Below, piece after piece: positions 1 through 62,956 of a stretch of 64,000 bases of DNA. Made by a program: the position numbers and the translations under genes. Location of the stretch: NCBI GenBank assembly GCA_013399115.1, contig VXAA01000086.1, positions 795,191 through 859,190 on the forward strand. The letters run 5' to 3'. The stretch comes from Anseranas semipalmata (lineage: Eukaryota; Chordata; Aves; Anseriformes; Anseranatidae). The notes under the pieces are model-generated. The model was not told the origin of the DNA. It worked only from the letters and a program-made list of their open reading frames with translations, and did not search any database. The number at the start of each line of letters is the position of its first letter. The first letter of the stretch is position 1.

Positions 1-3000
1 GTGCATTGGCATACTTATTTGCAGAGCCTCCGCAACTTTAATGCAAGATAAAACTCCTTAACCTTTTATTATATGGTTTCTCATGATGCCTGCTGCATTA
101 ATTGTAATCAATTTCTCATACTTTTGAGTATGAAGCATTTCAACATTTTTAGAAAAGAGTGCAGTGCACAAGCAAGGATGCTGAGGATAGCTGGGAAACT
201 GAGGAGTTCATCAGCACACAGAAGTAAATATTTTTCTGACTAATGACCTGGAAATTTTCTCCCAGAGAGCAGAGAGATGCTTGACTAGCCTACCTCGGTT
301 GTTAATCAATCAAATGCTTCCTACAGTATGGATTAAATTAAGTATATCCTTGGTTACTGCCTGATCCCCCAAGTGACAGTGCAAACCTTTTGTCCTCTTT
401 CTCACGCTCCCCCACCTAAGGCTATGGGTAGGTATTCATATCAAGGCCTTTGGCAACAACTTGGTTGAAGCAACTGGATTTTATACAGTCAAGGAGAGAG
501 CAGTAAATAATAATAAAGCCTATTAATCCTCTTTTCCATTAGTGGCAATGTCAGATAAACCTGCTTTAGAGACTCTTGGGAAATGTTACATGGATGATTT
601 ATTATATGTGTAGTTTTAGATGTAAGTGTAATTTTGAACTGTGGTACTTCTATATATTCACCCAGTGACAGAGCAGAATAGCAGATGAATTACAGCACCA
701 TATAATGGACAGTTTCAGTATATCTAGCTGATTTCAGCTGATGAACTGAAAAGTTAGTGCTGGCTGCACTGAGTGGATCATTTGCTGCAAAGGGTGACAG
801 GACGCTTTGTGGTAAGAATTGAAATTAAAAAAGCTTTTTCTGGCCATGCACTGGGAGAACAGGTTTCATTTGGTTCCTTTTCTCCTGCCTTTTTGCTGTT
901 TGACTTTGGCACATTACTGTTTGTAAAAAAAAGAACTGTAATAAATTAATTTGCCTACTCTACATCACAGATGCAAAGAGTACTTATGGTTTTATGAACT
1001 TTTTGAACTTTTTTAAACACTAGGGATTCGTTTAATGGTGTATGAGGAGGAATGTTTACCCTTTATTGAAGAGAGTGGGCTAATAATGAATGAACATTAA
1101 ACTTTCCTTTCTTTTGTAGACTTACTAGCCCTACTGATTTAAAAATGCAATATGCTTTTTGCCAGAAGATGGCTGTTCCTCAAGCTCTCCCTAAAAGCAT
1201 AGCTGTTCCTGACCGCAGCTGCATTTGTTTCTGAGAGAGGACTCTGCTACTTTTTTATTCTGCTTGAAATTCACTGTGCAAAACTGTAATGTGATTGAGC
1301 AGAGAGTTGTAGAGCACCTGCAGGAGGCTGCAGGCACCTGATAGCAGGATGACTCAACCCTTCGTCCCTCCAGTCTGGCATTCAGTTGTATTTGCCTTAT
1401 GTTTGACTAAGAAATAAGCCTTTTTTATTTCTTCTAGATTCTGCTAGATTCTAGAAAATAAAAGCACTTTCCTAATGCTAACTTACTATGTTTTATTTAA
1501 AACTTCAAGTTACATTTATTTGCTTAGATTTACACTGTGATTCTGCTTTGGTAATCATTTCAAGATTATGGAATGCGAGGCAATTGAGAACAAACAGGCA
1601 GAAATGATTTAAAGGCTGACTTTTAAAAAGAGAGCTATTAAACAGGTTAGTCACAACCATGAGTCACTTGAATTGAGTCATGCTTACTTTTTTCTAGCTA
1701 TAGATTATCTGGTTTTCCTATTTCTCCACATAGCTATGAGTAATGCTGTATTAAGAAATATTACTGCGTTGGAGAATGTTTTTTTCCCTGCTCTGCGTGA
1801 TGCCCTCCCTATCTGAATACATTTTTACATTGGGCAGTTAACAATGTCATTATTTGGCTCGTTCTTTCGACCACTGAGTCGCTGGCTGCATAAAACAAGC
1901 AATGAAATATGTGCCAAGCGTCAGGTTGAGGAGAGAGCCAAGCAAGTAAGGGACCTCACCACCAGTCTGTGATTTGCACCATTTCTGTGGGGGTTAATTT
2001 GAGATATTAATAGTCGTCTTGGCTTACATGAGCCCGTTAGCCACCCAAAGCAGCTGAGGTGGGAGCTTTGGGACAGTATACAGGATGGAGATGGTCTGTG
2101 GGGAACAGTTCAAACAAATGTGAAAGGGGAACAAAAATATGTCCTGAGATGGTAACTGGGTTGATGGCTTAATAACTGTTGAAGCTTGGTTTGGATGTGT
2201 TTTTTTTTGACTTCTATATTTGTAGTGAACATGCATCAACACAGCTGTAGTGTTAGGCATAATCCCAGAGCCTTTACAACCATCATTCTAGAAATAAAAT
2301 TAGCATAGTATGTATTGGCCAAATGTTTTCAGCTTGGTGGCTACCTAAAATTAGTCTGAAACTGTGTAGGTGCTTAAATGTGGGTTTGGGAGCCTGGATT
2401 TGGGATAGAAAATGTAGGCTGTAGTTCTTCAAGCATCAGAAAAGGGGATTTACTGTAGCTCTGAATATTCCTGAATATGCCTACATTTAGACTGCAATAT
2501 TCATTGCTGTTTTTTAAAAAGTATTGTCAGCACTTTTGTTAATATAAAGACAAGACTATGCTTCCATGCAATCGCTACAGAAAGAAAATAGATATTACAG
2601 ACAAGATTTCAAGGATTATTTATTATTTTTTTCACTGGCTCTGCTTCTGGGGATTTTTCTGAAGACTCTGTTTCTCTCCAAAATGGATAGCTCACCTAGA
2701 AATAAGGCTTTCTTCCATGACTGGTGTCTTGCTGATTGGTGCTGCATGGTTGCTAGATGAAAAATATTACTAAAATTAGAATGAAAACATCTTTCTTATT
2801 TTTGCTTCTCTGCTGAATAATATAAAACCAAAAACAATTTTCTCTAGTTTATCAAAGAGGTCTGGGGACAAACAATTTGAGTTAGAAAATGTGATGATGT
2901 CATGAAGAGCACTCAATGTGCTTTCAACAAAGAATTCAAATGCCTCAAAAGGGAAAAGCAATTTTCACTGTCCTTTTGTAACAACACTGTTGCAATAGAG

Positions 3001-6000
3001 AGCAAAACGGTAAAGCTGCTGCCTGTACAAATGTCTTTCCCCTATGCTTCTGCTTCCTTTCTGCAGATCTATGCAGGAAATACTTGAGTAACGAATAGTT
3101 TTCATAAAGGCCAACTTTGTGGGAGAAGGGGTCATTTGTTCGGTGTCATCCATTGTTGTAAAGCTGCACAAGGTCATTCCAGTAAAAATTCTCACTTTCA
3201 AATTCATTTTGAGCCTTAAAAGCTGTTGCTAACCTGGGATGAGAACATGTTAAAACAAATAACCAACTGAAAAAGAGCAAAGGACTGACTGCTGTCCAGT
3301 GTGTGTGCTACAGCAGTTCACTGACCTAATTCTGGAGACCTCTGTGAGGTCCAGAAGGACCTTTGAGTGGTGCCCTGGGAGATAGGTCGCCTGCGGACTG
3401 GCTGTGTCAGTATTCACATCTTGGTAGCAGAGCAGGAAGGTCTGCTACCTAGGAAATGGAGATGTCCCAGGGGCCCTTGCCCAGGGCATGTCTGTGGACA
3501 TGCTTGAGCTCACTGCTATCTCAGGGTATTTCTTGCATGGCAAGGGAGCCAAGCCAGATCACAAGATAAAAGCCCACACTCTTAAGCAATATGCAGTGCG
3601 GCAAGAGAATAAAAAGCCAAGTGTACAGACAGCATGTGGTTATGTGGTTATTTCCTCAATTTTATAGTGAAATTAGGTCCCATATTTCCTGTGTTTCAGT
3701 GCCTGCAACAGGTTTTTATCTCTTCCCCAAACAGCCATCATACAAAGGAAAAAGCTTTTAAGTAATGAGAGGGTATATTTGAACATATGTATAAGACATC
3801 TCTGTGCCTTTTATTTACATTTTCTATAGGGTTCTGGTTTTATGTCACAAAGCTGAATATTATGTAACAAGATTATATTATTTAATTTCTGTAGAGTGCT
3901 ATCTTGTCCCGCCAGTTCTGCTGTGTTGAAAGACATAATCTGCCAAGAATGTACGTTCAGGTAAAATAGAACTCTGTCTTTCACTGAATCTAAAATGCTT
4001 AATGAGGGGAAAAAATGTTGAGTTAAACACTTTCTTAGACTTCTGAAGAGCAAACTTTTATCTGTGCTGAGGAGTGATGCATAATACTTTTGGGAAATTA
4101 AAATAGTAGGTGGTAGGAAACTAGCACAGATTGGGGGCCTGGTTAGAAATAGATGCCAAATAAAAGAGGACTGCTTGCTATGAGAAGAAATTAAAACAGC
4201 AAGCTGAGCAGGAGTTGACCACTGACTGTGGCTGCTAATGTTGACTGGCTTATTCACGGCTTTTTGGGGAAATACAAGTGCAGAGGAGTATGCCATAACT
4301 GATGAGACTTTTCTGATGTCAATGGATCATGATATTGGGAACGTTAATGGTCTGTATCAGTGGTTTTCAAATGTCATTGACTATACATTAGAGTGAATAG
4401 AAATTCAGAAAAACAACTTGGGGAAAAAAAAAAAAAAGTGGGATTCACTACCATGCATTTTTCATAGTGGATATGAGAATGAGCAACTGGAGCTTCATAA
4501 AGCCCTACAAAACCAGATGAGCTAATGCCTGTAAGTAAAGGGACCTCCCCCAGCTGCCTATCAAACTGCATTTTACATTGTGATTCTTTGCTCATGTTGC
4601 TTGTTGTATGTGTTCTGGATTTCTGTCGTGCCGTCCTATTACTTCCTCCAATATCAGTTTATTTCCTTTTGTCAACCACATTATTTTCTTTTCTATCTTT
4701 TCTCCCTGCCCGAAATTCCTAGCCACATGAATAGCTTTTCCTCTCTATGAGAGGTAAGGTGGCTGGGAAGAAATATTGTGCTGAATTAACAGCCAGAAAT
4801 AAATCAGCAAAATGCTGTTCTTGGTAAGCTTTTACCATGGCTCGGGGGGGGCTCCAAAGGTGCCTGTGAAAAGTTGGGTATATCTTGCTTTTAGATTTAT
4901 GCAAGACATGCAGTGAGTTTAGGAAAGGACATGTAAATAAACGTATTGCATCAGTTTTGACTTACTGACATCAGATACTCTTTTGAACCTACTAGCCCCT
5001 GAAATTAATAAACACTCAGCAAAGGGATGAGAAGATTCATATGTTTAAAGAAAAGATACTGACTCCAGTGAATGGGGTTAGAAAGCTCACCATGGGGTCC
5101 CTTGTTTGGCATGCCCAGTTGTATCTTGTGTGTGCAAGTGGAGATTCCTTGTTACATGAGATGTAGGAAGCAATGGTATCTTTAGTTTTTCAGGGACTGC
5201 AAATGCACAGAGTAATGCAGTATAAAGCTGAATTCATATCTAAACATCCAAGTGTTTATGTGTACTCATATTTTCATTTGTTTCCAAATAAGTAGTAGTT
5301 CTGGTTATTTATTATGTTACACAAGTCTTAAGTTACATCTTATAGTTTTGTAACTGCATTTATTGATGTTGTTCTCTTTTTGAATTTTAGCCATCACTCT
5401 TGGTGTCACATGAACAGTAGTAGGTACTCAGAATTCTCTGAATATGATCAAAATTCACAAATAGAAGGTAGTTTGTGTTGAAGTTAAGTGGCATAGAATG
5501 GTGCAGTTTTACATTTCACATCTGTGATTAGTTTATATATTAATACTTCATAATCTGTCTGTACCAGTTAGATTTTCCTGCAGTGCAAGAAAAAAAAAAA
5601 AAAAAGTACCTTAGGAGAGAGTAGGAAGTAAGCTATGAAGAAGAAATATTCCAGAACTTGAAGGCTCTCTCTGGCTTTATGCCCCAAAAGCGTTCAGGCA
5701 CATCATATCAAACGGATCGGACATGCTGGGCTATAAATACCTGTGCAGCATCCTCAGGTGGTATAAACTAGCCTAGCTCTGTGCGGACCACCAGTGCACC
5801 TGCCTGGCCCTCTGAGAGCAGCCTGTTGGGGTTTTCTTGTAATCCAAGTGGTAGAAGTGCACGCACTCGTGTTTTGTAAACTAGAAAAGGGCTGAGAGAG
5901 GACTCAGTGTGAATCTGTTTTAATGTTATCTGAACTGTCCCTCAGACATCGCTAGGACTAATCAGCAGTTGTCATGTGGTGCACAGTGCTGGGGGAGAAG

Positions 6001-6867
6001 GCCAGGTGCCCTTTGAAAACATGTTATTAATGATAATGGAGCTCTTTGATAATGTTAATTTAAGAGGTTTTGCCTATATGTCACTGAGAATAAGCTCTGA
6101 CATCAAGCAGTGTTTGTTGTAAGCTGGTATTGTTATGTGCTTTCTACATTGGTTCAGATTTCATTTTCTATCGTTCTGGCTCATGTGCTGTAGGAAGGAT
6201 AAAGCTGCAGGTGAAGCAAGGTGGTGTGTACTACTGTGTTAGTTACATGGGGGACAGGGGTTTGCAAAGTACCTCGTAAGTAAGTAGTTTACTGCAGACA
6301 AATATGGAAAAAGGCAAGTATTGAAGTCTTCCAAGTTTGTGTGTGAATAGATGTTTGGAAGAACAACTGAAACGTGTTTGTACATGTATGTGCGTGTGTG
6401 TATGTGTGCACAGGTTACACAATCAGATTTCCAGATGGTGAGGAAGAGCTCTGCAAAGGGAGATCTGAGCAAAAGCATGTGCATGCTTTCTTGCTTATTT
6501 TTTTCCTTTCAGGAAACAAGTAGATTGCCCAGCATAGTCAGCCTTGTCCTAGATGGCAACAGCCATCCCCTGAAGAAACAGACAAGAATCATGAGGGCAC
6601 CTTCATACATACATTGCATATCTTTGTGGTGTCTGGGCTTAACTTGAACCAAACTGACTGTGTGGCTCCACGCATCTGCAGGCGCAGGGACCCAGCAGAA
6701 AAAGGCATTAACGTTTCTTGAATTTATGAGCAGCAGTTTGCTTGGGTTTCCCTTTATTTTCAAATGCTCACCTTTCTGAGACTATGGTTTAGCTCAAGTT
6801 CACCTTTCCATTTAATTTTATGTTGGAAAATGCTAGGAATACTACGCATGTAAGCTTTAATTTGGCA

Positions 6868-6920
6868 TTCTTGCACATAAATTAGTCTGTCCACTACATA
6901 CATGATCACATTCAAATTGT
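6868..6920 (+). repeat. 53-bp dispersed direct repeat, copy A
   Basis: It begins TTCTTGCACATAAATTAGTC and ends GATCACATTCAAATTGT. It aligns without gaps to 10122-10174 with 46 of 53 positions identical by my count. Flanks are not similar. No known repeat family recognised. Confidence 0.8.
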
Positions 6921-9900
6921 TCAGCAAGATTTATGCTCTTAGAAAGAAAAGAACATTCTTGAATTTTGAAAGTGAAATCCAGACCTATTTTCTATTCCTG
7001 AGTGAGCTGTCTAGTTCTCTTTGGTGTTGTCTAAGGCTGTTGTATATGAACAGATGAAGTAACACAAAGCATGGAACTTCCCTAGTCCTGGCTTTCCTTA
7101 TTTTTGTTGTTCTGAGATCCTCATTCCTCTTAATAACTTTACTATATGTAATACTAATTAATACTGTAAATGTTTTCCGTTGTTTTTTAGATCTCTGAAA
7201 TAATCAGTCTGGGGTGTAGAGAAGGAGCGTAACCCTGCAGCGTTCCTGCGCTGTTAGATATCTAGGACAAAACACAAGGAACAATGTTTAAAAAGGCTAC
7301 TGCCACCAAAACAAAACCATCAAAACAAACGAAGCAACAAAAATACAATTGCTACCATTATCTAAAGATATTCTTCACACATGTGCTACTACAGGGAAGA
7401 AATATTATTTTGTACAATGTCTTTGCCTTTATTTGCCTCTTCCTACTGTCACAAAACAAAAGGAACATGGTGAGCTTGGGACACATCGGGCAGAGAAATG
7501 CCTTCAAAGAGGTCATTCCTGCAACTGTGATGTTTTCTTAAGTGAGTAGTGGTAAAGATCAAGACTTCATAAATAAGGATGTTTATTTTTAGGGGTAGTG
7601 ATCTGTTGAAGCATTCTGGGCACCTCATCAGAGCTAGGTTTGTGTATGTGCATGTGTGTGTTTGTGTGTGTATTTTTCCCCTGTCTTGCGATGCTCAGAA
7701 GATAAACTGATTTTGAATTAGTAGTCTGTTGAGTCTAGCCCAATTTTGCTGTAACCCTGCTGGAAATTGTTTTGTCATCTGTGGCAGTACCAAATTACCC
7801 GCAGTGGATGACTGCAGTCAAGCAAGTTTTAGTGTCTGTAATGGCTCAGTCACTGGCACCGGTTTGACTGGTACAGTTGAGTTTATCAGGCAGCCTACTG
7901 CACACTGGATAATGATTCCTGGGCATCTCTACAGAGATTTTCAGCAGAGCTGACTGGACTTCATGAAGCAGCTTGTTCTTTAATAACAAGCTTTGAGGCT
8001 CAGTTCTGTATTTCCAAAGCAAAATAACTTAGCACACTTGACTCGTCTGCAGACCTGTATGAAATTTGCTTATGCTAACTAACCAGGGCACCAGTAGTGC
8101 AGCAGGTGTATGCACCTGAGCAGCAGAAATGCAACCGAAGTGATGGGACTGAAGTGGTTCACAAATCAGAATTACCAGTCTGCACAAAGTTGCGCATTTC
8201 CATTATATTTTTCCCTTTGAAAGACCAAGGATCTGACTGGTGTGGGGCTGTGCATTTTGGACTACAAGGTAGACATACCTCCCCCAGTGCAAACTTGGAT
8301 ATACTACAGAGTGTGTATGGGATTTATGGGCCCACTGCTTAGAAGGCTTGAGTAAGGAAGTATGTGCAGTTTAATTGCTCACTAACATATCTTCAGAACA
8401 TATAACCCTGAAGGTCTGTGCAGTTGCACAAAACTTTATCCAGTCCAACATATATACGCCGTATAGAATTGCCGTGGAATGGGTTACAACAACTGTGTCT
8501 GTGCCTACGCTCAGCTCAAGTCACTTCCTGCGTGAGCATGTCTGTGCATTTCAGGACATACAGCAAGATCAGCTGAATGCTTTTTTCCCCCGGGTCCATT
8601 AACTCAGATGATGTGCCAGTTAGGTCACTGAGAAAATCAAAGATACAGAAACTGGACTGAGTGCTCACAAACTGGCTCCTACATGTAATTGCTGTATTTT
8701 AGTTTAATTTGTCTTAAGATGTTTTCTGATGTCTCTGAGAATGTTACTGATAAAAAGGCAGACTGCACGTCAAGCAAGCAAGTCAGCAACACATGAATGT
8801 TTTGAGCTGCTTGAATGTAGCGTTCAGCATTTATCACTGCAGGAAAGAAGCACATGGCCTCTCTCTCTCGCATGGCAATTCCTTGGATTATGCATTACTG
8901 ATTGGAGAATATAGCAAAAATATCCTGCAGGATCGCTTTTGAAGAAAGGGCAAAGCACTGAAATGATCCACAGTGCTAACATTTCCTGCAGAATGATCCC
9001 TGCTCTTATCCCATAAAAAAATCCCTGTGTGTTGGAAGAGAACAGACTTGCTAAGGTGGAGATGAGTGACTGCAGTGGCCATCCGTTTGTTTTCTGCTTA
9101 AATGAAAGTGTTCTGTCATAACTGTGACCTCAGAAGCAACAGCGTGACCTGACAAGCAAACATATTTAATCTGCTCTTTGGTGAGTTTGAATATATTTTC
9201 TCCATAAAAGCATATGCAGTGTATGTGCACAGGTAGGACTGAGTGCATCTCTGTGTTGGTACAATTCGAGAGGGAGACGATGGACTGTTGGAGCACGTCA
9301 GGGTATTGCTACTTGGCAGGAACACACAAAGTCTGAAGCAAACAAATTTGGTCAATGTTTTTATGAGTCTCTGAGCTCAGCTGGTTCTGGCAGGGATGAC
9401 TTGACTTAACCGAGAGAGGCAGCAGGGGAGAGCTCATTCCAACTTTCCCTTTATTTGGGTAGTGGAACATGAGTAACATCTTCCCAGACAGGCGGGAGCC
9501 ACCTTGGCCTCCTCATCATGCGCAGCGTGTCGTACCGCGTCTCTCGTGTCCCTCCGTAGCGTCTAGTGCAGCTCCCTTGTATGGCCTAACCATAGTGCAA
9601 AATGTAATTGCCTTTGATGCAGTCATTTCAGCACAAGCACTTTGGACTCTGTGGAATAACAGATAATAGTAAAGAAAATAGTCTTGCAGTAAATGTTAAT
9701 CACGCCTTATAGGATTGCACTGAATTTGTCATTAGCAGATAGTAGATATTAAATGCAGAAATATGAAGTTTCCCAGAAAATTTGAGAGTTTGAAATTGTA
9801 AATAAGTAATTCTTCGTCTAAATATACAGGTTATTTCCCAATACAAATTCTTCATTATTCTGTGGTTAAGGTTGAAAGGCCTCATCGTTTACTTGAGTCA

Positions 9901-10121
9901 GAAATCCCCTTAGGAGAACACAGTCATTTACTCAGATGAGCAAGGTCTGGAAATTGTGGCTAAGGTTCTGTTGTGCAGGTGAAACCGAACTGCCACGAGG
10001 ACTGCAGGTGGGTGACCATTTAGACAACTGCAGCTTGGCAGGTTTCACCATTCCTCCTTTTGGTCTGGCCTTTTGATCTCGATCACGGTGCTCCCTTCTA
10101 TTCTCCTGAAGCCAGAACTAC

Positions 10122-10174
10122 TTCTTGCACGTAAATTAGTCTGGCCTCTGCCTGTATGATCACATTCAAATTGT
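10122..10174 (+). repeat. 53-bp dispersed direct repeat, copy B
   Basis: Partner of the copy at 6868, same orientation, 3.25 kb apart. Differences cluster in the middle (positions 23-35), leaving both ends nearly identical. Confidence 0.8.
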
Positions 10175-12351
10175 CTCACTACCTCTCTCTTCTTTGCAGT
10201 CTTCTGCAACTAGACCATACCATCCATCTTTGTATAGCATTCACTGGCTGATACATGTTTATAGTGTCAACTAATGCTGCTCTGAACTTATGAATGCATC
10301 ATCTATATTGAGCATGTGTCTTTATTACGTGCAAAACTGAGCTAGAGCCTGATTCCCATCTCAGTCTTCCTCCTGAGCTAGCAGTAATTCTCTTGGTGAT
10401 ACAAACCAAATAAAGAATGGAATTTCTATGCCAATCTATTTGTCAGCCATAAAAAGACAATATATTACTCAAATTTTAAGAACTGAACAGCAACATATTT
10501 CTGAATCCTGATATCTCCAAAGTATAGGTAGGTGTTTGCTTTGGAGTTCTCCAACATTTTTATTGTCAGCTGAGAGCTGGCATGTGATATTTATGTTGGC
10601 TTGATCAACTTTTGGCAAAAGAGGGTGAAAACAAAACTGGGTATAAAATAGGAAGCTTTTAAGCAAGGAATTGTCTTTCCATAGATGTGATGTTGGAAAA
10701 ATATTAATCCTTTAAACTGTTAAACATAAAAAAAGGAAAAACTGATTTAAAAGCCTTTATTTTGAGAATAAAAAACGTATTTTAATGACTTCAAAATATA
10801 AGATTCTTAAAAATATACTTGCTCTTCAGTGGTGAAGTCCAAAGCTTACTTCACATACAGGTGTTGCATTATTTTCATCAGGATTTCAGGATGATGACAG
10901 ACCTGACGCATCATCTGAAAGTCGTGATGAAATATACCTGGGCACTGCAAATTTAAGTATATTGAAGAGTGATGTTTTATAGCATTTCAAGCCTGACTGA
11001 CTTTAACTTTATTACTGAAAATGAGGAGGTAACAGCAGTAGTATGATTTTCCTCTATATAGTTGTGCCTGGAGCTTAGAGGGAAAAAAAGATGTAGGTTT
11101 GAGCATCTTTGGCTCTGTCTCTTAAGGCAGGGTATAAAGCTCTTCTGTTGGGGTCTTGCCCAGAGCACATGGATGGGAAGCATGTGAAAGGAAGTGGGGC
11201 TAGCCAATAGGCCCAAGCCAACATTGCTGGTGAAATAAGCTTTTCCCCTTAAGAGAAATTCCTTCCTTCTGGGAGTAAAAGAAAAGAAGTTATTGCAAGT
11301 CTGCTGTTGTTCCTTCCCTGGGTTCCCCCAGGAGCAGGATGGCTTCATCCATCTGATTGGAAGATTAGCTCTGAAACAGGAACCTGGTTTTAGTTGGCCT
11401 TTATTTTATCTGTTTATTGATGTTATTCTGCTTTATGTGAAATCTGTTTTTTTTTTTCCTGAATGATTTCACAACCTTGCAATAAGAGACTATCCTATAA
11501 CACCAGTCAGTTACCTTCTAGAAAACAAATGGAAGTTTGTGAGTGACCTGAAATAAATGTAAAGTGCTTGCCTAAAAGAGATTTAGCAACAGCCATATAG
11601 TACTGAAGTTCATACCAGGAATGTAAGAGATGGCATTTTAAAGTTGGTCTCAGTCCAAAGCAATGTTTTACAAACTGGTCTTCAGTCATACTCTGTTACT
11701 AGTAATAACAAGAAAACACTGCAGTGTGTTTGCACAGGGAGTGAATTAACAGAGAATTTGACCTTAGAAATGGAGAAGTTATGATTACAAGATCATTCTA
11801 TTTTCATTCTCCTTCTTGTACATGGGTAGGAAGGGGAGTGGCGATAAATACGTAGTGTCTCTTTAAGCTCTGCTCTAACCGAGCTGTGATACTTGTCAGT
11901 CAGATTTTGTGATAAAAAGCTGTGATTCCTCCATTACACACTTGAAACGCTAGCTGTAAACTTAGCTTAAGCATTAAAAATCAAGAGCCGAACACAAATT
12001 CTGAAATATATTTATTAAAAATAATGTAAGATTTTTTAGTTGCCCTCCACTTTTTTAGCATGTAAACTGAGTTTTTGATTGCCACAACAGCTAGAAGCAT
12101 ACCTTTTGTTCAGGTGCTATCCTGCAAATAGAGAAACAATAAATACATTTAGATTTGTACAAGCAGACCCAAATAACTGGAAACAGGAGGAGAAAAAAAT
12201 TTAAATTGTAGGTCTAGAGCAAGATATAAATGCTAAGTATTACACTTAGTTTTTCTGTTTACCCTACTCTCACAAATCCTGTTTCTTTGTAGTGCAGAAG
12301 TCCGTAGAGACTGGCCGTAATATTCTGATTCCCAGAGAATTTGTGCCATGG

Positions 12352-12660
12352 TATAAATTGATACATATGCAAATATGGGAAAGAAAAGAGCCTGTAGTGT
12401 GCGCGAGCAGGTAGGAAGGCTGGGAAGAGATGAAGATAAGACGCACTGCCAGCGCCGTTCATGAGAGAAGGGAAATTGTCACGTCTGGGGCTCCTGGCTG
12501 CTGCTGCTGCCTGGGAAATGTGCGTTGACACCACAGCGCGACACGAGCTGCTGCAGGGAGGAGGACACTGCACCTCTCTGTATCCCTGCTCCACGCGTCC
12601 GCTTGCTGTCTCCGGCTGTGAGGTGCCATTGTCACAAACAGGAGTGCTGTAAGATGCTGT
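12352..12660 (+). promoter_or_regulatory. Candidate promoter and CpG-containing first exon for FAM13C
   Basis: A TATAAA at 12352-12357 is followed by an exact octamer ATGCAAAT at 12367-12374. After that comes a GC-richer block (about 12395-12640) holding a local cluster of CpGs (GCGCGAG, GCGCCG, ACGCGTCCG) in otherwise CpG-poor DNA. Possible donors are CAG|GTAGGA (12410/12411) and GCT|GTAAGA (12648/12649). The block ends about 0.9 kb before the initiator exon. Promoter function is inference. Confidence 0.3.
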
Positions 12661-12700
12661 TGTCTTGTTGTCTGCATTGCCTTCTTCTCTCCCTCCCAAG

Positions 12701-12758
12701 CAAAAAAAACCAAACCAAAACAAAACAAAAAACAAAAACAAAAAACAACAAAAAAAAT
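12701..12758 (+). repeat. A-rich (CAAA)n low-complexity tract
   Basis: 58 nt of C-interrupted A-runs directly after the CpG-containing block; could be a degraded A-tail or microsatellite. Confidence 0.85.
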
Positions 12759-13548
12759 CCCAGCTCTGATATGTATCAGTGAAAATGGATTTTGTTTGTT
12801 TTGTGCTGCTATAAGATTTCGGAATGATCCAACGATATATTTACTGGATTTGAAAGGTGTTGTATGAGGGGGAGTTCTCCTCCTGCCTCAAAACCAGCCG
12901 TTTACTGTATCCTGAGTTGACCCTTACTGAGTGTATTACATCAGGTCTGAAACATTTTGCTGGAGGAGGGCAGCAGCCTATTCCTTTCATAGGAATGGTT
13001 TCGTCTATTGCTTGTGGTTTGCTTAATAACCTTTTGCTACTTGAACTGTCCTTTCTGCCAGATTATTTTTTCATAGCTTCCCCTGGGGTCTGGCCACGAG
13101 CTGAGCATGTAAGAGACCACCAAACAAGAAGAAAAAACCCCAGAGATCTTAGCTGAGCAACCCTATTTAAGTAATAAAAGCAATGTTGTTTTTGATGAGC
13201 CAATTACATAGAGCAAGCATTTAAAGGACAGAATACCAAATACTTGTTTGTAAACCTAAGGCTTTATTAGCAGCAATGGTACAGTTATAAAAGAATATGA
13301 TCCCTTTCTGAGCCTCACAGTCTACCTGCATCCCCGTATTAATTCAAAGCACTGCTGGCTGGGCTTTGTGAGTGTTGTAGGGCTAATCCCTACAGTTCCT
13401 TGATTATGAGCATGTGCAGAGCAGCCGAAGGTACAGTCGTGCATGCAGAGCTAACACACAGAGACTTGCTTTGCAATGCCATGTTTGTGCATGTGTTCGT
13501 ACAACTGAGAAGGATACCGGGAGCCTGCCTGCCTTGCTGACTTGTCTG

Positions 13549-62721
<49,173 letters not shown>

Positions 62722-62844
62722 AATGAATGCAATGCGGTGGTATTATTCTCTAGCAAGACAACAACAACCACAAAAAAGGTAGTAGTTTTACAGGTTTTGG
62801 TCTGCTGCACAATTATTTGACACACTGAGATGGTTTTTTTTGAT

Positions 62845-62852
62845 GCACTTTA
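62845..62852 (+). promoter_or_regulatory. Candidate miR-17/20/106 family 8-mer site
   Basis: GCACTTTA is an exact 8-mer complement to the AAAGUGC seed with a terminal A. It lies about 120 nt after the stop codon, upstream of the polyA signal at 63466, so it would be present in all UTR forms. Confidence 0.4.
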
Positions 62853-62923
62853 CCAATTATACAAGCTGGGATGAGCAAGGACAGCAATATATGAGACTAT
62901 CAAGTGCGGGTGAGTGAACTATA

Positions 62924-62924
62924 G

Positions 62925-62955
<31 letters not shown>

Positions 62956-62956
62956 T
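62924..62956 (+). repeat. (TA)n microsatellite in 3' UTR
   Basis: TATATACA followed by an almost pure TA run ending in T6, about 200 nt after the stop codon. Confidence 0.9.

Larger units (their letters stand above)
1..12351. other. 5' flank or upstream intron, no gene recognised
   Basis: AT-rich vertebrate noncoding sequence with short chance open frames only. It contains an A16 run (5590-5605), degenerate (TG)n tracts near 6373-6412 and 7640-7672, the 53-bp repeat pair (6868, 10122) and a small CpG-rich patch near 9485-9565. No RhoGAP-like exon was recognised, though short exons could be missed by eye. Confidence 0.6.

Noticed and set aside
3811..4296. 161-codon open frame on the minus strand, the longest in the window
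   Set aside because: No recognisable domain, low-complexity Ser/Leu-rich composition, no supporting splice or promoter signals; expected by chance in 64 kb.
12259..12741. 160-codon minus-strand open frame across the CpG-containing block
   Set aside because: It includes the translated A/C-rich tract (poly-Phe/Leu) and is explained by raised GC reducing stop codons.
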